Shown: piece after piece, positions 11,576-22,888 of the stretch | Position numbering within the stretch: position 1 is the first letter of the stretch | How the letters are laid out: the number at the start of each line of letters is the position of its first letter | Assembly (NCBI RefSeq): GCF_000835495.1 | Contig: NW_015622541.1 | Span: 930,001 to 994,000, forward strand | Direction: 5' to 3' | DNA length: 64,000 nt | DNA from: Cladophialophora immunda | Taxonomy: Eukaryota > Ascomycota > Eurotiomycetes > Chaetothyriales > Herpotrichiellaceae | Notes under the pieces: generated by a model | Told to the model about the DNA's origin: nothing | Seen by the model: the letters and a program-made list of their open reading frames with translations, nothing else | Databases searched by the model: none | Translations under genes and position numbers: made by a program

Positions 11576-12381
11576 TCATCCGGCACACAGCGCCACCGCT
11601 AGCAGCCCAGCCAAGATCCCAGCTTCTACAATCCTAAATCTCATTGTCGGAGAAGCAGCGGACGCCGAGGCTGAGGATGAGGCTGGGGCCGAGGACGTGG
11701 ATGGCGACGTTGCCTGGGTTGGGGAAGAAGAAGGTTGAGTCAACGGCGTCGGTGACGCAGAGGTGCTGACACCCTCGATAGAGTCAAACGTGGGATCGTC
11801 TGCGTACTGCGCAGAAACACCCGATGAATTACTGCATGTTGATGGCGGTGTGCCGGTTCCTGCAACGAAGTTCACATGCATGCACTGAAATGTTGAAAAC
11901 GATCAGCTCAGGCAATTCTTTATTGATCCATAGCTCAACATCCTGACGACGAATGCGTCGTGGATGAACTACATACCTGGTAATGTACGCCGTCTTCGGC
12001 ATCTTGGATTACTTGGAGCAGCCCGGGCGATCCTGCCCACGAAGTCGGTACTGATAAGGCAGGCTGGCAGAAACTGTTCAACCCAAACTCTTCCACAGTC
12101 GGGATCAGGACAGTCCAGTTTGGTGCCGATAGGGATGTGCCCAGCAGCCCTCGGTAGGCGAAATACGATTGTGCATGAAGGGATGTGAGACCAATGGCGT
12201 CTCCTTCGACATGGAAATCCGTGATGTTGTCGGAGCTCGAGGGACTGAAACCGCCACAGGGCGATTGGTCCTCATTGTTGATGTTGTTCCCGAGAGGTGG
12301 TGGTGTCAAGATGATAAAGTGAGAAGCACAGAGTGGCGTAAATATGAGAGCGATGAGAGAAGTGACTTGAGGAACTCTCAT
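11576..12381 (-). CDS. X325/BIM1-like copper-binding GPI-anchored protein (copy A)
   Basis: A 237-residue secreted protein in two exons, 12381-11977 and 11884-11576, with a 92-nt GTATGT...CAG intron. The signal peptide (residues 1-20) ends just before His21, so the mature chain starts with His, the copper ligand arrangement of LPMO-like X325/BIM1 proteins. The body has SFAYRGLL-like and NWTVL segments and scattered cysteines. After an S/T/P/A-rich linker (about 60 residues) comes a hydrophobic C-terminal tail (AGILAGLLAVALCAG) typical of GPI attachment. Known members bind Cu(II) at the cell surface, and the yeast-form BIM1 helps copper acquisition; no polysaccharide oxidation is established for the family. 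It is head to head with a second X325-like gene. The CT-rich stretch upstream (reverse strand of 12421-12455) is promoter-like. Confidence 0.8.
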
Positions 12382-12876
12382 GGCTACTTATTGGCGAGCA
12401 GACTTGGTTTAGAGATACAGTTTGAGGAAAAGAGAAGAAGAAGAAGAGTAGAGGGCGAAATAGGGGAGCTGCTGCTGTCTTTCTCAGAAGACATGATATC
12501 GAAACACATGGCAGAGTGCGTTGGCATCCGAATAACCGTGGTGCTGGTCTCTTGTGAGAGGGGTGGTGTTTAGAAAAACTTGCTCACTCTTCGGTCGACT
12601 TCCGGCTTGGTGCTAGCCTTGCACACTAGTTTCGTTGACGACCACAGCGAATGCTCTCTTGATAGGCCCAAGGATTCTTGTGGCTTGCAAACAAACAAGG
12701 GAGCGTCGAGCCCTCGCATGCTTGACAAGCTTTAGGTCGGAGCATGAAATGAGCTTGAGCAAGATAAGCATGTCGCCCATAAATGCTTCGCACTCGCTCT
12801 TGTGAAGAGAACAGAGCAGTCGATCTCTGACAAAACTTGAGCCCTATCGAAATTCATTCGATCAGATATTGACAAA
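12382..12876. promoter_or_regulatory. Shared divergent promoter of the two X325/BIM1-like genes
   Basis: A 495 bp interval between two divergent ATGs. It contains CTTGCTCA at 12579-12586 and its exact reverse complement TGAGCAAG at 12756-12763. Both match seven of eight positions of the yeast Mac1 copper element TTTGCTCA. A GATAAG lies at 12763-12768 and an AT-rich CATAAAT at about 12779. Polypurine on + (12421-12455) is a pyrimidine tract for the minus-strand gene. Shared copper control is inferred. Confidence 0.4.
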
Positions 12877-13644
12877 ATGCGGCCTTCTCTGCTCTGTCTT
12901 GGAATTGCGACCCTCGTTTCGCTGGTGTCTGCTCACACCCAGATCTGGTATCCTGAGTGGCGTGCTGACTCCTTCGACCTACCATTCTCGCAGAGGATCT
13001 ACCCCTGTACGTGACGAATTCATTTTGCTGAGAATCACCTGGTACTTACACAGACCTCGTGGAATTCTAGGTGCCGGAATCTCGGACAATTCAACAACTC
13101 CCCGCACAGACTGGCCTCTTACCGGAGGATCTCTCAATGTCACTCTCCATGACGCTGCCGCCTACATCTTCATCAACCTTGGGTTCGGAGTGAACTCTTC
13201 TGACTTCAATGTCACGCTGTTCTCTGCTCCGCTGAATGAGACTGGCCCGGGAAACCTCTGCTTCCCCAAGCTAACATTGCCGCCCGGCCTCCCGATCCAG
13301 GAGGGAACGCAGGCATCCATTCAATTTGCAACTGCTGGTCATAATGGTGAAGGCTTGTACAATGTATGCATAGCTTCGGAGCATCTCTAGAGGACCCTTG
13401 CTGATTGTTTGACACGCAGTGCGCTGACATTACCTTCACCAACAACGCCACTCTGTTGCCGGCGGACCAATGTCAGAACAGCTCGACCGTGAGCGTCACG
13501 ACGCTTGATTCTTGCCCGTCTCCAGCAGCAAACTCGAGCTCTACGTCGAGCTCTAGTACCACTTCAAGCTCATCTGCGGCACAGATCTTTGCTCCTTCGG
13601 CCTTGGTGATACTTTTGGCAAGTGTGTTTGTTGTATTGTGGTAG
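12877..13644 (+). CDS. X325/BIM1-like copper-binding GPI-anchored protein (copy B)
   Basis: A 215-residue secreted protein in three exons: 12877-13006, 13071-13363 and 13420-13644 (introns 64 and 56 nt, donors GTACGT and GTATGC). The signal peptide MRPSLLCLG...VSA ends before His20, giving an N-terminal His in the mature protein. The next segment (TQIWYPEWRADSF, then RIYPCAGISDN, TDWPLTGGSL) matches the pattern of X325 family members. The middle is a beta-rich domain with several N-glycosylation sequons and a CxxN-type Cys set. It ends with a serine-rich linker and the hydrophobic tail SALVILLASVFVVLW, a GPI-anchor signal. Function as for copy A: surface copper binding or delivery. The two copies are divergent in sequence, so they are an old pair or separate family members rather than a fresh duplication. 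Confidence 0.82.
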
Positions 13645-14468
13645 ACTCTATTATAAATACAACTCTCAAGTGGAGGGATGGAGGAATCGCCTGAAGAGGA
13701 GACGACGAGGTACAAATAGATTGGTAGACAGACAGGTATTGAAAGGGTATCAGAGGCAATGAGGATCAAACTGAAAGAGAAAAGAGTGACTTGGTATCCT
13801 CGTGGGCCGGAAGTTGGCCGAATGCCGCATTGTCGCGTACAGAATGACGCTAATCCCAAATTGGGCAATATCAAACATCGAAGTCCATATGCGGTTGTTT
13901 AGACGCAATTATTAAATCCTTCTACCAGCGCCGAAACACCGAAACACCGAGAAACCGCCGCTCAGCCAACCCCATGAGAGCATTTAATATGCGAAAGACC
14001 TCACAGTTCTCCATGCAGTCTTTATTCATGAGAAAATCCACTCACTAGCCATGAGCATACCTATACACAGGTGAAGTACTCTGGCCAAGTCTTGCAGCGT
14101 TCTGTAACTACTACGCCGGTCCTTCGTCTTTGGCGTTGTTCCCGAGACAGTTAACCGAGGAAGCGTGGGGGCCTTGATGTCCTTGCGAAACTCCAAGGAG
14201 ACTCTCCCGCAGAGGCTTCAAATAATTTTACTGTTGAAGACCTATTGGGAAAGATTGGATCTTCTAGTCATGCCTTGCTTCCATGCTCAGGGCTGACCTG
14301 GTCACCGCACACCATTGGGAGTATTCCTGACCCACACTGTCAATGCGGCGTCGCGCCTACCGCAAGTCAATCCTGTAGGGCTGGAGCTTCACCGAAACTC
14401 CCCTGGTCCTTGCGGACAACAGCTTTATCCTCATCTTTCTCTCTTATGCCTGATTTGTACTGTCGAAC
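13645..14468. other. Gene-free interval upstream of regulator G
   Basis: Holds the 3' end of the X325 copy B transcript and the promoter of the Zn2Cys6 gene starting at 14469. No coding or repeat structure is recognised. A short direct repeat, CCGAAACACCGAAACACCGA, lies at about 13931-13950. Confidence 0.4.
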
Positions 14469-16795
14469 ATGACTACCTCAACTCAGACAAAAGCTTCCAA
14501 AACCCAGAACCCCTCAGAAATCCGGTTTATTGCGACGAAGCCCGTGAAGAGACGAGCCTCACAAGCGTGTACTCAATGCCGCCAGCGAAAGGTTCGCTGT
14601 GACTATATGTTTCGTCGTCCAGCATCCTGTACCAACTGCCGCCTGGATGGAACAGTATGCGAAGTGCCAAAGAGCAAACGTCGCAGGTAAATTGTACCTC
14701 TTCCTGGTGTAGAAACATATGGCTTGACGTTATTATCAGGTCCCACTATGTCGATACATTCTGTTCGATCACGCCAGCAACCCTCCTCTCGCAAGAGGTG
14801 GCTGCAAGCACACCTTGGCATGAGAACACGTCGCCTTCCGATGGTCCGGGATGTGAGCTTCAATGTGATGGCCCTGACAAAGGTATGCTAGGCTCAGCCA
14901 AAAGTCGCCGCGTTCCCGCTGATTGAATCCATCTCGTAGATATAATCCATGAGGTTATATCGGAGCCCAACGTGACCGTTGAACAAGCGGATGAATCCAT
15001 ATTGTGGAATAGCTTATCCGACCAGTTCGATACGTCCCCGCAACGGGACCAACCATTTGACGAAGTGCCACAAGTTGTCTTGCCACATTATCTTCGCCCG
15101 GTCCCGAAACATATTTCCAACGAAGACCTTGCCTACCTTCAGAAGAAGGGCGCCTTCGATATCCCCGCCACAATTCAACGTAACGAGCTGCTTCGGTGTT
15201 ACATCCAATATGTGCACCCTCTGCTACCCATCATCGACCTCCGCGACTTCCTACGCTCCATTGACAGAAATGACCCAAACGACACGATCAGCTTGATGTT
15301 GCTTCAAGCCGTTATGTTTGCAGGCACCACATTCATCGACATGAATTACGTTACCGGCTACGAAGACCGCCGTGCTTACCAAAAAGCATATTTCCAGAAG
15401 GTCAAAATGCTTTACGACCTCGACTACGAGGAGGATCGAGTCACGATTGTACAATGCGTTCTACTAATGACTTACTGGTATGAGAGCCCCAATCATCCCA
15501 AAGACATCTGGCACTGGGTTGGGATCGCAGTGGCCGATGCCAGATCCGTCGGTCTCAACTGTGTCCCCCAAGAGAATTCCGGCACCCTCCAGGAGAAGCG
15601 ACTTTGGAAGCGAATATGGTGGGGCTGCTATATGCGTGACCGGCTGGTTGCATCTGGGATGCGGAGGACGATGAGGATCAAAGAAGAAGAATGCTGCGTG
15701 CAGGGGTTGGACATCGAGGACTTTGAAGCATGCACCTCCCTATCTGATTTCGAACACATGATTGGGTCTGCGTGCGCTGTTGGGAGCGGAACAACGCATA
15801 CAAATCTGGTCCGGCTCTGTGTTGCTCTGGTCGACCTATGCAAAATCATTGCAGACATTTTGACATTGCAATACGCAACGCCATCGCAGAAGATCGGTGG
15901 CACTCACGAAGCCACTATGAAACTGCTCCCCAAGTCGCCATCCACTGCGACCGAAGTAGGCAGACGCGATCGAGACCTTGAAACGTGGTACGAAGGGTTG
16001 CCCGTGGAGATACGGTATTCGTTTCCAGAAACGCAGGACGACAGAAAGCCCATCAGCGACCGCCTCGTCTATCTGCACAGTGCTGTGGTGGCTAGTGTCT
16101 ACACTGCTATCACCAGCACCCTGCATCGACCCCAATGCATGATTGCATCGACGAAGCACATGACAGAAAGTCAGAAGACGTCCAAGATGAAGGTTTATGA
16201 TGCTGCAAGTAAGGTGGCATCGCTGTTCCGAGATATCGTGGCGCGCAACATGACCGAGAGTGTGCCCAACACAAGCGTGGCGGTCCTGCTACCGGCATGC
16301 GTCGTTCTTCACGCGGATGCCCGGTCGACCACCTCGTCAACGTGTCAAGAGTCTCGGGAACGACTCCAGGACTGCGTCAAGGTTCTGCAGCGTTTACGCG
16401 ACACCTTCAATTCGGCTGATTTTGCCCTTTTGGTGCTCTCTCAGGCAGTCCAAAAATTGAATCTTGCTCCACAAGTTCCTACCACTCAGCTTGCAACACC
16501 TCCAGCTTCAAACACTAGCCAACACAGGCTTCATCCGACATCGCCGCAGGATCATGGTCGCACAAACTCTCTCGAGTCGCCACAAGAGAAGGTGCCCATG
16601 CCTGGCCTCGGACCAGCTCATCCTCAAACGGGTTCGGTCACAGTGGAGATGAGTACGGACAACAGTCACTTGATGGAGCTAGATGAACTAGCCGAAGAAG
16701 ACGGTCATACTGAGACCCAGCTGGACGAAATGTGCACACATCAGCAGATGGACCGTGTCGGCGATATATGGTGGGATGATCTCATGAATTATTGA
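14469..16795 (+). CDS. Zn2Cys6 transcription factor (regulator G)
   Basis: A 738-residue fungal binuclear-cluster regulator in three exons: 14469-14686, 14740-14882 and 14940-16795 (introns 53 and 57 nt). The N-terminal DNA-binding domain has cysteines at 34, 37, 44, 54, 57 and 64 (C-x2-C-x6-C-x9-C-x2-C-x6-C), followed by the basic KSKRRR. The middle is a fungal-specific transcription factor domain (HPLLPIIDLRDFL, WHWVGIAVADARSVGL, KRIWWGCYMRDR). An acidic C-terminal tail could activate transcription. It is paralogous to the gene at 17961-20194: 40 of 47 residues are identical over the zinc cluster and basic tail, and the first intron sits at the same codon and phase. The family is loosely like the cutinase-factor/FarA group. 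Targets are unknown; the pentose and X325 genes nearby are candidates only by position. Confidence 0.9.
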
Positions 16796-17960
16796 GGAGG
16801 TTCATCCTCATCCTCCAGGCACCGATCTAAAGGTGCCGCAAAAATTCTACTTTTCTCGAGGGGACGACGACGTTGTTCACAATGCACTACTAGCCTATGA
16901 TAGCCATGGGGTTCATGAGAGGGTTATGGAGTTTGAAACACCCTTCAACCAGGTCTACTGTCTGGAGTCGTGGCTGCAGGACCCTGTCTCGCATGCACGA
17001 CAGCTAAAAGAGCCAAGAACTAAGAAAGACCAAGTTCTGAATGCCCAGGGTTGACACAATAGTAAACAAAAGCCAGACAGTCTACATGCGAGTAATTTGA
17101 AACCCAAGCAGGACGATGAAAAACGAATCAGGAACAACCCCCACCAACTTCGGCGCAGCTCGGTTCTCCAGGCTTGACGGACACAGCTTTCCATCTGCCA
17201 GAAGAACCAGAGGGAAGGAATGACCAAAGGAGGAGATGGGACTTTTCAGAGAAAGCGTTCATGGAATTCGAAGTCCCAGCTCGTTGCCCGTACCATTCCC
17301 CTCTAGGAAATTGGCCGCGGGTATCCATTTCCGGTGTACTCCGGCTCTGCTCCGTGCTCCCTAGCGTAACTACAGAGCACGATACTATCGAACCTCTTTC
17401 GCCATCGATTTCACTGTCCCTTCCTCGTCTTGATGACTAGGGTTCTGGAGCCAGGATATGCATCTGAAAGAGAAGGCTTCGGATACTCCGTACTCCATCT
17501 ATGTGGCGGTAGATGAAGCAGGCCGAGGCGGCACAGAGACGACGCCTCGAATAGCTTAGGGCGCAATTGTCCAAGGCCCAGCGTCTTGGCGCGCACGGAC
17601 CAAGGCCCTCAGGTCTCCGCCCTTTGACACGTGCGCCAAGACTTCCGACCGGGGATATATGCCAAGCCCGAGCGAAACTCTCGTCGAAAGGGATGTCCTC
17701 GGCGCACGAGGAGATGGGCATCATTATTACCAACACTCGGCTCAGACGGGGCGAAGTGCGGAGGACGGAAGGAGGCCTTTGAGTGAGAGAAGGAAAAGGC
17801 CAGGCGATAGAATTCCATCCCATTTTAATCTACCACGAACTCCCTTTTTTTCCGCTGGAGATGCAGAATGTTGTATTTGCCTCTCACATCGCGGACACTG
17901 AGGGTGCTCCGTCTCATGGGTACGTTTCCGATGAAGGCCTCTCCCGCATACTCCCCCTTG
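16796..17960. other. Convergent interval between the two regulator genes
   Basis: About 1.2 kb between the stop codons of the paralogous regulators. Overlapping open frames on both strands show no family similarity. It contains the element TACTCCGTA at 17484-17492, which recurs in other gene-free stretches of this window. Confidence 0.4.
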
Positions 17961-20194
17961 TCAAGCCCCTGCCAGTAAGCTCACACTTTCGATCAGCTCA
18001 AAGTCGAAAAAGTTCTCGACGCCGTAAAATAGGTCCTGGCCACCGAATTCAAATGCTGCTCCAAACGCATCCCGAGAAGGGCTTGAAGTCCCATGAGTAT
18101 GCTGGTTCGGGGGTTGGTCAGGCACAACTCCTTCCATAAAGCTTGGGGTGCCACATTGGCCATCGTTCGTGAATCGAGACCGAGTCGAGCCCGCGGTGCC
18201 GGTCGGTGACGCAGCATTCTCCTGACCGGTCGACGCAGCAGAGGAGCCGCCTCCGACCGCTCGAACGGCCGACTCAACAATCCTCGTGATGTCTGTAGCC
18301 GCCTCATTCATATGTCCAAGTTCATGTAGGATGGTTAGACAAGTGTCGAGATGCTCCAAGGCTGAATTTCGTATGGACCCTTCCGTTGACCTTGCGTCCA
18401 GCAAATGGACAAACACAGCCGTACAAACCGTAGCTATACAGGTTGTTGGAAGCGAGGGAGTCAACTGTTGCTCATGTAAAGTCTTGTGAATGGCGGTGAT
18501 CTCGTGCGCAGCTTGTCTCACTGACTTGGTGTGTCCCTGAGCGTTCAGTGCCTCGTTATCTTCGAACCAGTCCTCTCCGATCTGTAAGCATTTTGTCCAA
18601 GTCGCAACCGACACCTCGCTCTTGTGCAGCATTATCAAGGCCATGAGCTGTGTTAGATGCAAGATCGACATGGTCATCTGCAATGACCTATCTGCATCTT
18701 CGGACAAATTCAAAGCTGTATCAAATGAGGTCAGCTCCATAGGTAACTGAAGGCGCCAGTCTTTGAGTTCTGATTCAAGCTGCCAAATTCTTGCATTCCG
18801 ATTCTTTTGGCAACTGACAAAGTCGTCATTAGAAGAGGAAAATCTCAGAATCCGGTAGATAACCGTCGCAAGCTTTGCCTTTTCGATATACGCCATCTCG
18901 AGTCGTCGTTGTATCCATGGATCTCTCCGAAGCTTTCCAGTTTCTGGCAGATGTGAATAGTTACTGAGTTGGGAGGTGTTCGTGAATGCGTCGTGTTGAG
19001 GCAAGGGCGTTCGATGAGGTGATATCCGCGGCGGCCTTCCCAATGTCAGGCAGACATCGCACTCTTTCATAATTATAGTCCACCAGATTCTCTGGCGCAA
19101 TCTCTGCTCGTTTTTGGGAAGGTTAGTATCAGCTTCAGGCCTGTGAATCCTCAAGGAGCATGCCTCGCTGATCGCGATGCCCATCCAATAAAACGGATCC
19201 CTAGAGTGCTCATAGCTGCCCCAGCTGATAAGTAGCATGGCTGCCTGGCATGCCACCAGACGGTCCGTTTCGACGTCCATATCAAATAGGACCTAAACGC
19301 AACATTAGGAATGAGCGTTTGAGCGGGGCTTAGTTTCTGATGCGAACCTTGGCTTTGGTGTAATACTGTTTTCTCGCAGCAACTTTTGACTCAAAACCGT
19401 GGTCAAGAATCGTCTGTATATCGACGGCGGCTAACCCGGCACACATAACAGCATGATACAGAAGTAGAGATAGCTTCTTCTGCAGATCTCCGAAAACGAT
19501 GTCAACAAATTCGTCAAAGTCGAGGACCGGAACCAATGGATGGATGAATTCTGCGTATCTGCGGATCACGATCTTCTCCAAATCGGCAGACAGAAACGTA
19601 AAGCACCCACGCGCTTGTAGGTATCGCAAATCGTCCTCGTCCAAGTGGGATGGTAGAGATTTGATAAATCGAGGGAGATGCAACGTTGGAAGAATATCAG
19701 CTTTGTCGATGGATTGGATGGAGGAAGTATCTGGCGAGGTTTGAGTAATGCAATCAAGCTCGACAGACATTGCGCTTGATAATGCTGTCCTTTGACCATT
19801 TTCTGTGGACTGTATATCTTCATCCCCGAATAGGTCATGGTAGATATCAGTAGTTGTCTTAATTGCATTTACGTCCGGCGAAGCAAGGATCGTCGGTGCC
19901 GTCAGAGACATGTTGACTGTATCATATGGTCTGCAACCAAGTTAGTGAGGAACCCTAGATTGAGTAAAGAACGACAACTTACCTGCGGCGCTTACTCTTC
20001 GGTACCTCGCAGACTATCCCATCTAGTCGACAATTGGTGCATGATGCGGGTGACTTCAAGACATAGTCGCAACGCACTTTTCGATTCCGGCACTGAGTGC
20101 ATGCTTGGGAAGCTCTCTTTTTCACGGGTTTGGCGGGGATGAAACGGACGCCAGAAGAGTCCTGTTTGTTGGAAGTCTTCGATTGGGGCGACAT
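17961..20194 (-). CDS. Zn2Cys6 transcription factor (regulator H), paralogue of G
   Basis: A 708-residue regulator in three exons: 20194-19983, 19930-19348 and 19292-17961. Intron 1 (52 nt) is GTAAGT...CAG at the same codon phase as in G. Intron 2 (55 nt) begins with the weaker donor GTTCGC, chosen because the joined YYTKAK/VLFDMDVETDRL aligns with YFQKVKMLYDLDYEEDRV of G. Cysteines at 32, 35, 42, 52, 55 and 62 form the zinc cluster, with the same spacing and the same KSKRRR basic end as G. The fungal-specific domain follows (FIHPLVPVLDFDEFV, FYWMGIAISEACSLRI, RQRIWWTIIMKECDVCL). The C-terminal half is well diverged from G, and the G counterpart has one intron where H has another, so this is an older inverted duplication. 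Near-identical DNA-binding domains suggest overlapping target sites. Confidence 0.88.
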
Positions 20195-22888
20195 GGAAAG
20201 TCCTTGGCTGCCTGGCGAACTTCCGAGAGGTTTTCAAAATTGTATTGAGCAGGCTTCAGCTGTTGGGCTGAAGTAGAGAAGAGATGAGCTATAATCGACT
20301 GCGATGCTTGCCTCCAGAGGTGGGAGAGAGCTCCATAAGGTATCGAGTGATGTTTGGGTACCTAGGCATTTGTTATTCTGTTAGCACTGCCCAGAAGTGG
20401 ACGGTGGCGGTCTCGGCCTTGGTGGCCTCCGCGTCCCAGAGTGTTGAGTCTGTCGTAGAGCTAGCACTTTCCCTTCGTGGTTTGGCTGCCCATGGGTACT
20501 CCGCTCGCCCGGTAATGGAAGGGGAACGAAATAGGTATGCTGCCGCGGTTAACTGTTTCAAGGCCAATGAGCACGTCACCTCATAGCAAACGTGAATCCA
20601 ACCTCCCCATCTCGACTTCGTCGTCATTATTGTCATTTTCTCCTACCAGTGCAAAAGAGAAACAGGTACTGTTTGTTCCCTGTAGACGAAAATGATGCTA
20701 ATCGCCGAGGCCACCTTGAGTGCCGAATGTGGATGATATTCCACAAAATGAAGCATAATCTGAAGACCCATGCTTGTGGGATGCGCTGAGCCAGAGTAGC
20801 CTAAGCAGTGGCAAGTTTGCAAGATGGAGAATCGCCTGGAAAACGGTTGCATCGAGACGGAGAATTGATTCCAAAGAACTAAAGTGTGAAGACAGTGCTT
20901 TGGCGATCCCAAATTCCCATTTCACGGGTGCTCGTATACTTCATTGACGAAGGTTCTCAGTGTCTTCCATGCTATGGATGTGGTGATGTCGCCGCTCCCA
21001 GGATTTTCGTTAGCAACCGTGCTTTCGACCCTGTCCGATGTCTCAAAGGACCACCTAGAGAAGAGAAAGACATTTACACTCCAGAGGTTGATGAACAGTT
21101 TGACACGATGCACATTCAACAGAACCGCAGGCCGAAGACGATATGCTCCATCGGGAATGGCATTCAGAAGAGAAACTCCTCAATTAAGTGGAGGCAGATC
21201 GAGACGGAAGTCGATTTGGGGTCGGACATGTATGATATGTGTACAGCCGGATCCGTTCGACTTGAGAGTTGTTTATCTGCTTGTAGCTGCCCATGCTCAT
21301 CCTGCTTCCTGTTTACGGACAGGGCTGATAGCGTTGAGGGAGTTGTACACTTGGATTGGGGTGGCTAAGACCGGAAGAAGCACCAGACCTAGCAGCCAAC
21401 ATGACCCGAGAACATCGACAGTGCTTTCAACCAACATACAAGGACCTCACATCACTAGATAGATGTTCTAGCAGGGATCGCCCTTCCAAATCGAAATAGA
21501 ATCGTAGAGTGTCACAGAGATTTGGGCAACCGTTGACAAGCCGAAACATCCAGTGCCAATAGCTCAGATCATGTCCATATCTGCCTTCCTGAGCTTGGGC
21601 AGTAAGACTATCTTGATTCGTCTTCGACGATTGAAGCTTTCGGAAATGGGGTGAGAGACCGCGGTAGATGCACATCGACTGGGGTGCAAAAACGATCCCG
21701 TCATGACGGAAGGTGTCGCTTTGCCCTGAACGAGATGTTCTTCGCTGATTCCCTTTTCAGCGGTTTTGTCGGACGTCCCATGAGCGTTGTCCCACCCTGT
21801 ACGAAAGCGTGCGATCTAGCCACCAGGTATAGTCCAAAGTGATATTCCATCTCAACATCTGGCAAGAATGACTGTTTATGTGGGATTTGTGAATGGCCTA
21901 TACCGGCATCAGGACACGAGCGAGAAACTGCAACGAGAACACTCACCGCTGACTCATGGATGGGAATACGGAAAATTGCCAAAGTGCGGTCGGTAGTCCC
22001 AATCGCAGCTGAACAGCCTATGACACCCGAGTTGCATCTCATCTTTGACTCGATCCGTGTTTCGTTTCATGTAATAGATGCCCTATCCAATCTGGTCATG
22101 GAATAATTGTCCCCCTATCATCATTTGCTCGGAAGGTGTCTCGAATGACTGCACGCAAGTGGCAAGCCTCATCTGCCTCCCTAAGGAAGCCGTTGGCTGC
22201 TCCATGGTCAGAAACTTTATGTGGAATGAAGTGTTCAGATGGGCCGCCAGCCGTGACTGGCGTCAGGACCATGGGAACAGGGAGTCTAGCTTGTTCAGCA
22301 TATGGCTTTTTTCAGAGATTGCCTATCTGGATGAGTTATTGCTGAACCTGGGCGACAAGGCTGACCAGCCTGCGCGGCCCTGTGCGGTACTGAAGCTGTA
22401 GCTGTACATAGCACTTCTATGCCGTGCCTCAGTTTTGGAGGGCCGGCACTGATGTTGGGATCTGCGGCTCTTCGCATAAAGATCGCATTTGGTGGCATCA
22501 ACATATGGACGACTCGGACAAGTCAGCTCCCTCTGTCAACTATGGTGAAGGAGGAGGTCGTGAAACATTGACCTCTCGGCATCGTCATTCGTGCCACTTC
22601 GAAAAGGCTCAATGGCAAGACTTGGTTGGTAAGGCTGTCCGTCGTGGCGTCTGGTTTCGAAACAGAATTTGGCGCGAGCTCACGTGGCGTGGCATCAGTA
22701 GAAAAAAGTGTGGAGTCGCGATTCTGTGGCCCCAAACTGCATCCTCTGCGCAGTCGAGAATGACTCAGTCGCACCACCATCAAAGAGTGCCTGCTCTCTT
22801 CTCTCTACCGGATATTATTCTCAGCACTCAGCCAAGGATTTCTCCTTAAACACTATTGAAGAGTCTGTAACCCAGCAGCCTACCAGCG
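20195..22888. other. 2.7 kb without an intact gene; broken open frames
   Basis: Short open frames lie on both strands, especially minus-strand pieces at 20643-20925, 20922-21119, 21427-21675 and 21701-22042. I cannot join them into a gene or match them to a family. This may be an eroded gene or simply promoter sequence for regulator H at the left and for eIF2B delta at the right. No terminal repeats or transposase motifs seen. Confidence 0.35.
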
